Assembly: GCA_029207755.1 (NCBI GenBank)
Contig: JARCOQ010000005.1
Coordinates: 51,053,563 to 51,117,562, forward strand
Origin: Chamaea fasciata
Lineage: Eukaryota; Chordata; Aves; Passeriformes; Sylviidae
Direction: 5' to 3'
Length of the DNA: 64,000 nucleotides
This document shows positions 59,426 through 64,000 of this stretch, piece after piece. Below the pieces are notes generated by a model. The model was not told the origin of the DNA, did no database searches, and worked only from the letters and a program-made list of their open reading frames with translations. The stretch's first letter is position 1; every line of letters starts with the position of its first letter. The position numbers and the translations under genes were made by a program.

Positions 59426-62400
59426 ACACAAATGTGTGAGGCTTTTGGCTCTTCAGCCATCACGGAGTAGTGCCACTGACTTCAGCCGACCAGTACTAGC
59501 TGGCAGCAGCTGAAAATGATGCTGTGCAGCTCTAGCATCCTTATTCCCTGGGTACGGAGGAGGGATATTGTGCTTTGATGCCGTGCTGCAGATCGCAGGG
59601 CTTGCAGGATGCACCTTGGCTCATAAACTCCGGGTCGGGATGCTACCTGGCAGGCTTGGAGCCTGAAGAGTGGCAGCCAAGAGCCTCCCTTCACCCGCTG
59701 CAGCCTGAGCTCCTTGTGGCTCGGCTGCCTCCAAGCATAACCCCAACAAGGGCTGTGGAATTGGGAATCCCGTGAGTTTGCCACCAGGGAAGGAGTTACA
59801 TTGGTAAAAAGGATTATCTCGGATAATGCCCTTCTATGCCCAGTCAGAAGGGAGAGTGTTCAAATGTTTGCTTTGCCTTGTGACCTTCCCAGCCTGTGGA
59901 AGGATGTCCGGAGGCTTTCAAATGCAAAATGAGGATCGTTAGTGCCTCCCATCCTCTCTGAGGGTGTCTTTCTTTAAACCATGGATCTTTAAATATGCTA
60001 GGAAAAGGACCTGAGCACTGATCACCCCCAAAATGCACCAAAGTCCCTGAAATTCATAGGAACTAGAGCTTTAGCCCATTTCCCGGTCCTTTTGCTTTGT
60101 TTCACTGTTGGATCTGTAATGGGAAAGTTAATTTGAATCTCACTTGTGGAAAAGCACTGGAACATACCTTCTTGCAGACTGGGATCGGATAAAGAAAGCT
60201 GTCTAGTTTATGTATTTATTTATTTATTTATTATTGTTATTATTTTTTACCAAAAAGTAGGATTCTGGTGGCTAGCAGCAATTGCTGAGAAAAAGAGAAG
60301 TAAGAAATAAAGTGTAACATTAAAGGATGAGATTTCTGCTTCTAATACACAGCAGGGTAAAGACTTTCTAAGCCAAAAGCTGTTTCTGATTCATCACTTG
60401 ATCCCTGAGATTTGATCCCTGTGATGCAGGGGCCCTTCATTAATTTGTCTGACTCCTTTTTGACACAGTGACCTGTGCTGAGACCTTCCACTTACGAGTT
60501 TTAAAGGCAACCAACCCCCTGAGGATTTCATTGCTTGCTCCCAGCCTTTACTGTGGGAGAAGAAAGGAGCACTGATTTCCTACCTTCTCTGTGCTACTCG
60601 TGATAGGATACCAAGGACCTTCTATGATTTCTCTGATTTTCCAAGGCTGGAAATTTCTTCTGCTTGCAGAGAAGTTGCTTCCTACCTCTGATCATAATTT
60701 TCTTTTCCTTTTCTGTCCTTTCCTGCATTTCTGAGTGCACTCTCCTTAATTTGATTTTTTTGTGTGGCATCTGAGGATGTGGTGTTTGGGGTTTCTGTTT
60801 ACTTCAGATGCCAGGAACACTTTTTTTAGATTCCATAAAATCAATCAGTGCAGTTGGCTGCAGAAATTAAGTGATCCTTATGCAAACAGACCGTCCAGGA
60901 TAGAGTCCTTCAATTCAAACATTACTTGTAGCAGGGCCAGGACTTGTTGCATTCAACCTGGTATTTGAACAAAGCAATGAAAAACAGTATTATGGATGAT
61001 TTTTCTCAGAAGTCCTTCCTGTGCTGTTTCCAAGAATGGACTATAGATTTTTTTTGGCAACACTTCATAGTTGCTTGTATATTTTCTCCTGTGTCTCAGG
61101 TGTACTGTTTGGAAAATTATCAGAAATGCCCAAACATCAGTAAGCTTTGTGTAGGAACAATGTACAATACCAATGAATAAAGGCACTCTTTGATTACCAT
61201 TTCCTTATTTTTGGGGGGAGAAAAAAAGAGCCAGGATGAAAAAAGGAAGTTTGTTCTTTGTGTCTATCTCAACTAATTTTGTTTGTTGCGTTCCCCAAGG
61301 TCGCTAATGCGCTTTAGGAGCGTCACAGCGTCTGGCTTATCTGAACCAGCACTGTTCTTATTTTTAAGGAATTTTTCCAAGTATTCCACCTTCCTTACGT
61401 GCCAAATGAAAAGGTGCGAATCAAAGCCTTGCTGGATCTAGATTTGCAAGAGGAAGTTGCCAAATGTGAATTATTTGAGGCTCAGGAAGTGAAAGGATTA
61501 GAACTAGAAGACGACAAGAGACCATGGTGATAGAAGATCTAATTCCCCCTATCCTGAGTCGTGCTGGCATTCCCATAAGGAAAGGTTTAGGGAATGTCTC
61601 TCTGGGATCACTCATGTTCAGGCTCTCAGGGCAAGGAAGAACCTGCTGAGATGTGGCAGCTGGATCCAAGCAGAGAGAACAATTCCCAGTCAGTGCAATG
61701 TGTTGCCTTGGAAGGCCTTTGTTAATCCTAGTAGTTATTGAAAACATGAGACATGGGACATGGAAAGTCAAGTAAGACTTGACAAACTCTGGTTTTTGTG
61801 TGTTTTTTCCCAATGCTGTACATATGCCCATAAATATGGTGCCCTCTCTGAAAACGAGTTAGAGCAGGGTTAACTTGTCCTGTGTGTTGTTCCAGAGGAA
61901 CATTTCAAGGATCAAATGTGTTGCTCTGATAGAAGGTGACAAAATTCAAGTATGTTTGCACCTAAAAAATAAACCCAGGGCATTACTAGCTCTGAATTTT
62001 TCTTTCTCCTTTTAGGCTGTTGTTGAGAAAAAGACACCTAATGATTCTGTGGCCTTTGAGGTGTGGAGCATCCTACTATTCCTTTCGAATAACATTCTGT
62101 CAAATAAATTCTGTTGGCTCAGCCAGTGAGATTTGTCACACATACACATGTGAAATGTATTTCAAAGACTTTATCTGTCAGTTTTTAAAACTATTTCCCC
62201 TCATTGTACCTTCCTGGTAATTAAGAGTGCCTGATTTCCACGATAGCAGTTTCATCTATTGTCTTGAGAATCAGGCGGATGTGACGTCTGCATTTTTATC
62301 TTTCCTCTTAAATGGACAAGAGTTCCTGGCTTGTACAAAAACAAGAGTTTTCAGACCAAAGCCATTCCAGTCTTGACTTTTGAAGCACCAGGGGAACAAT

Positions 62401-64000
62401 GGTGTGCTAGGCTAGAGGTGGAAACTGCAGGAGTTTCTTGCTCATGTGCAAGAGGAGTCTCTCACAGAAGGTACATTCATTTCTAATTAAGCCAGTGATA
62501 AAACTGTAGAGGGTTTTATACTGGCAGATCGTACTGGATTGTATTCTAGTTTGTTAGTGGCTGGCACCTGCTCTGTTAGAATTGGGGGAAACTCTATCTG
62601 CAGTTCAGAACAGAGTGGGAGGTGGAAGAGGACTGGTGGGAAGGGAATTACACCTTGCCTTTTTCTCTGCCTGCTTTGTAAAACAAAAGGGTTAACAAAG
62701 AACAGGAGTATCTGATTCATGACAATAACACTGTGCATGCACCAGAAATAAAGTAGCAAGTGTGTAATCTGAGAATAATAATACCTACCATTTTATTCAC
62801 CATTTTTGTAGTGTCATTCCCATGCAGTTTCCACTTCTGAGCTATCTTACAACCTTATGTCATTTTGGGATTTGCAGCATTATATTAGACTGAGTTATAG
62901 AATAGGTCTTTCTTATCCTATCTTGTGTAAATAAGTCAAACTCAGTATTTATTTATGTGGCTGTGAGTTGGACCTACGTAATTAACAGCAGTAAGTGTGT
63001 GTCTATACCTGAAATCTCAATTTGTCTTTGCAAAATGCATTCTAGTCTTTAATTGGAGGGTTCCTTTAGGAAAAGGTGTGTCTGGTCTTCTGGCTTTAAT
63101 ATATTTACTTTGGTATATTTAAGCCTCTCTAGTTGCTTATATGATCACTGAAATTAATTCTCTTAGGTGGAGTTCCCTACAGCTTTCATCCTTAACAGTG
63201 GATGTTTTGCCACAGAACCCATGTACTTTATCATCTGCATGGCCCTCCTATCTTATAATTATTAATTATTTTAAAGGCCTGGTCATCCTGGAGGTAATTT
63301 ACAGACGTATGGAAAACCAAGACTGACATTCTGGTTGTAGAAAGAAGGAGGCAATGCTAAAACTGATTTCGTTGAATGAAAATTTTCACCCTGGGTCTCT
63401 AATTGCTGCACGATTTCCTCCCTTTCCTTCTTGCCCCTTATCTCAAGCACGTTATTACCCTGAAATCAGTGGATTATGTGGTTACAATGGTCTGCCAAGC
63501 AAACCTGCTGGCTGGTGCAAAACCTGTACATTCTTTTTTTCTCTTTGTGGATGTTTGGGCAGGGTGCAAATCTTGTGCTGCAGAGGTTGCTTGTACTGGA
63601 GCCAGTTTGGCTGAGCCAGTCTAGGGTGCTTCTTCACATCAGGCTGGCTGAGAAATAATGCTGTGCATTGAAAGACTTTGTGCCCAGGGTGTTAACTGAG
63701 GGGAATTGCAATATGTGTCTGTTTTGGCTTGCCATAGAGGTAGCTCACTTCCCTACCATGAGAAGTGAAAATGGGGGCAAAGAATAATTAATAACTCTTG
63801 TAGATTACCTAGTTGAAGCAGGATGGAAGGCAGCTGAATTATCATGACTGTCTGCATGGATTATGGCCTTCTGAAATGTTGCAGAAGCTCAATTATAATT
63901 TTCTTTATAAGGAAAGGATAGAAAGTGATGAGGAGTTGTGAAACAGACTGTTTCAAACTAAGAATATCTAAGTTGTCTCTTTTTGATTTTTAACAGATGT
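59426..64000. other. Right-hand non-coding stretch
   Basis: No supported exon or mobile element. An ATTT-type repeat lies at 60213-60246. A good acceptor-like site precedes 62016. If the mammalian gene order holds, VWF would lie further right on the plus strand, but none of its cysteine-rich exons is recognised before the window ends. Confidence 0.4.
60213..60246. repeat. ATTT-type simple repeat
   Basis: About five ATTT units followed by ATT/GTT variants, ending in T-rich sequence. Confidence 0.9.

Noticed and set aside
39524..64000. VWF first exons, expected upstream of CD9 from mammalian gene order
   Set aside because: I looked for the signal peptide and cysteine-rich D-domain translations and found none. 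VWF may lie beyond the right edge.
1..64000. CRISPR arrays, tRNA or rRNA genes, prokaryotic operons
   Set aside because: None seen. The repeats are tandem microsatellites or CR1 copies, no cloverleaf with A/B boxes was recognised, and the gene structure is vertebrate.

Overview
The window is vertebrate nuclear DNA, and the interspersed repeats point to a bird. About fifteen fragments of the CR1 LINE family are scattered on both strands. Several carry the avian CR1 3' end, with wording close to copies I know from songbirds, so a passerine or other neoavian source is my best inference. There are no operons, CRISPR arrays or long intact ORFs. Genes are split into short exons with GT..AG introns, and most of the window is non-coding.

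Layout. (1) 1-2.8 kb: 3' end of an unrecognised plus-strand protein-coding gene: one candidate 309-nt exon, a 561-nt intron, a tiny last exon, then AATAAA followed by a run of 55 T. (2) 2.8-19.56 kb: intergenic DNA between two convergent genes, with five CR1 fragments and no supported exon. (3) 19.56-38.65 kb: a complete CD9 tetraspanin gene on the minus strand. All eight coding exons were located to the base and join into a 223-residue protein. Intron 1 is 10.3 kb. A CpG-rich promoter lies at about 38.5-38.95 kb, and a poly(A) signal at 19,583. (4) 38.9-64 kb: CD9 upstream region, mostly AT-rich and non-coding, with six CR1 fragments, a tandem-repeat cluster at 42.5-42.75 kb, a long stretch poor in recognisable repeats (44.2-54.3 kb) and an isolated CpG-rich block at 59.05-59.43 kb.

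CD9 is the only gene recognised with confidence. It encodes a four-pass membrane organiser of tetraspanin-enriched microdomains, known from vertebrates for roles in cell adhesion, motility, exosomes and sperm-egg fusion. This copy looks functional: splice sites are canonical, the frame is open throughout, the CCG motif and the four loop cysteines of the large extracellular loop are present, and the start codon has a near-perfect Kozak context. In mammals VWF lies upstream of CD9 in divergent orientation, but no VWF exon was recognised here.

No clearly undescribed biological system was found. The observations most worth checking are the unidentified left-hand gene with two possible C-termini, the CR1 copy inserted about 15 nt inside a CD9 splice donor, a CR1 remnant at the edge of the CD9 CpG island, the apparent absence of N-glycosylation sequons in this CD9, and the CpG-rich block at 59 kb.
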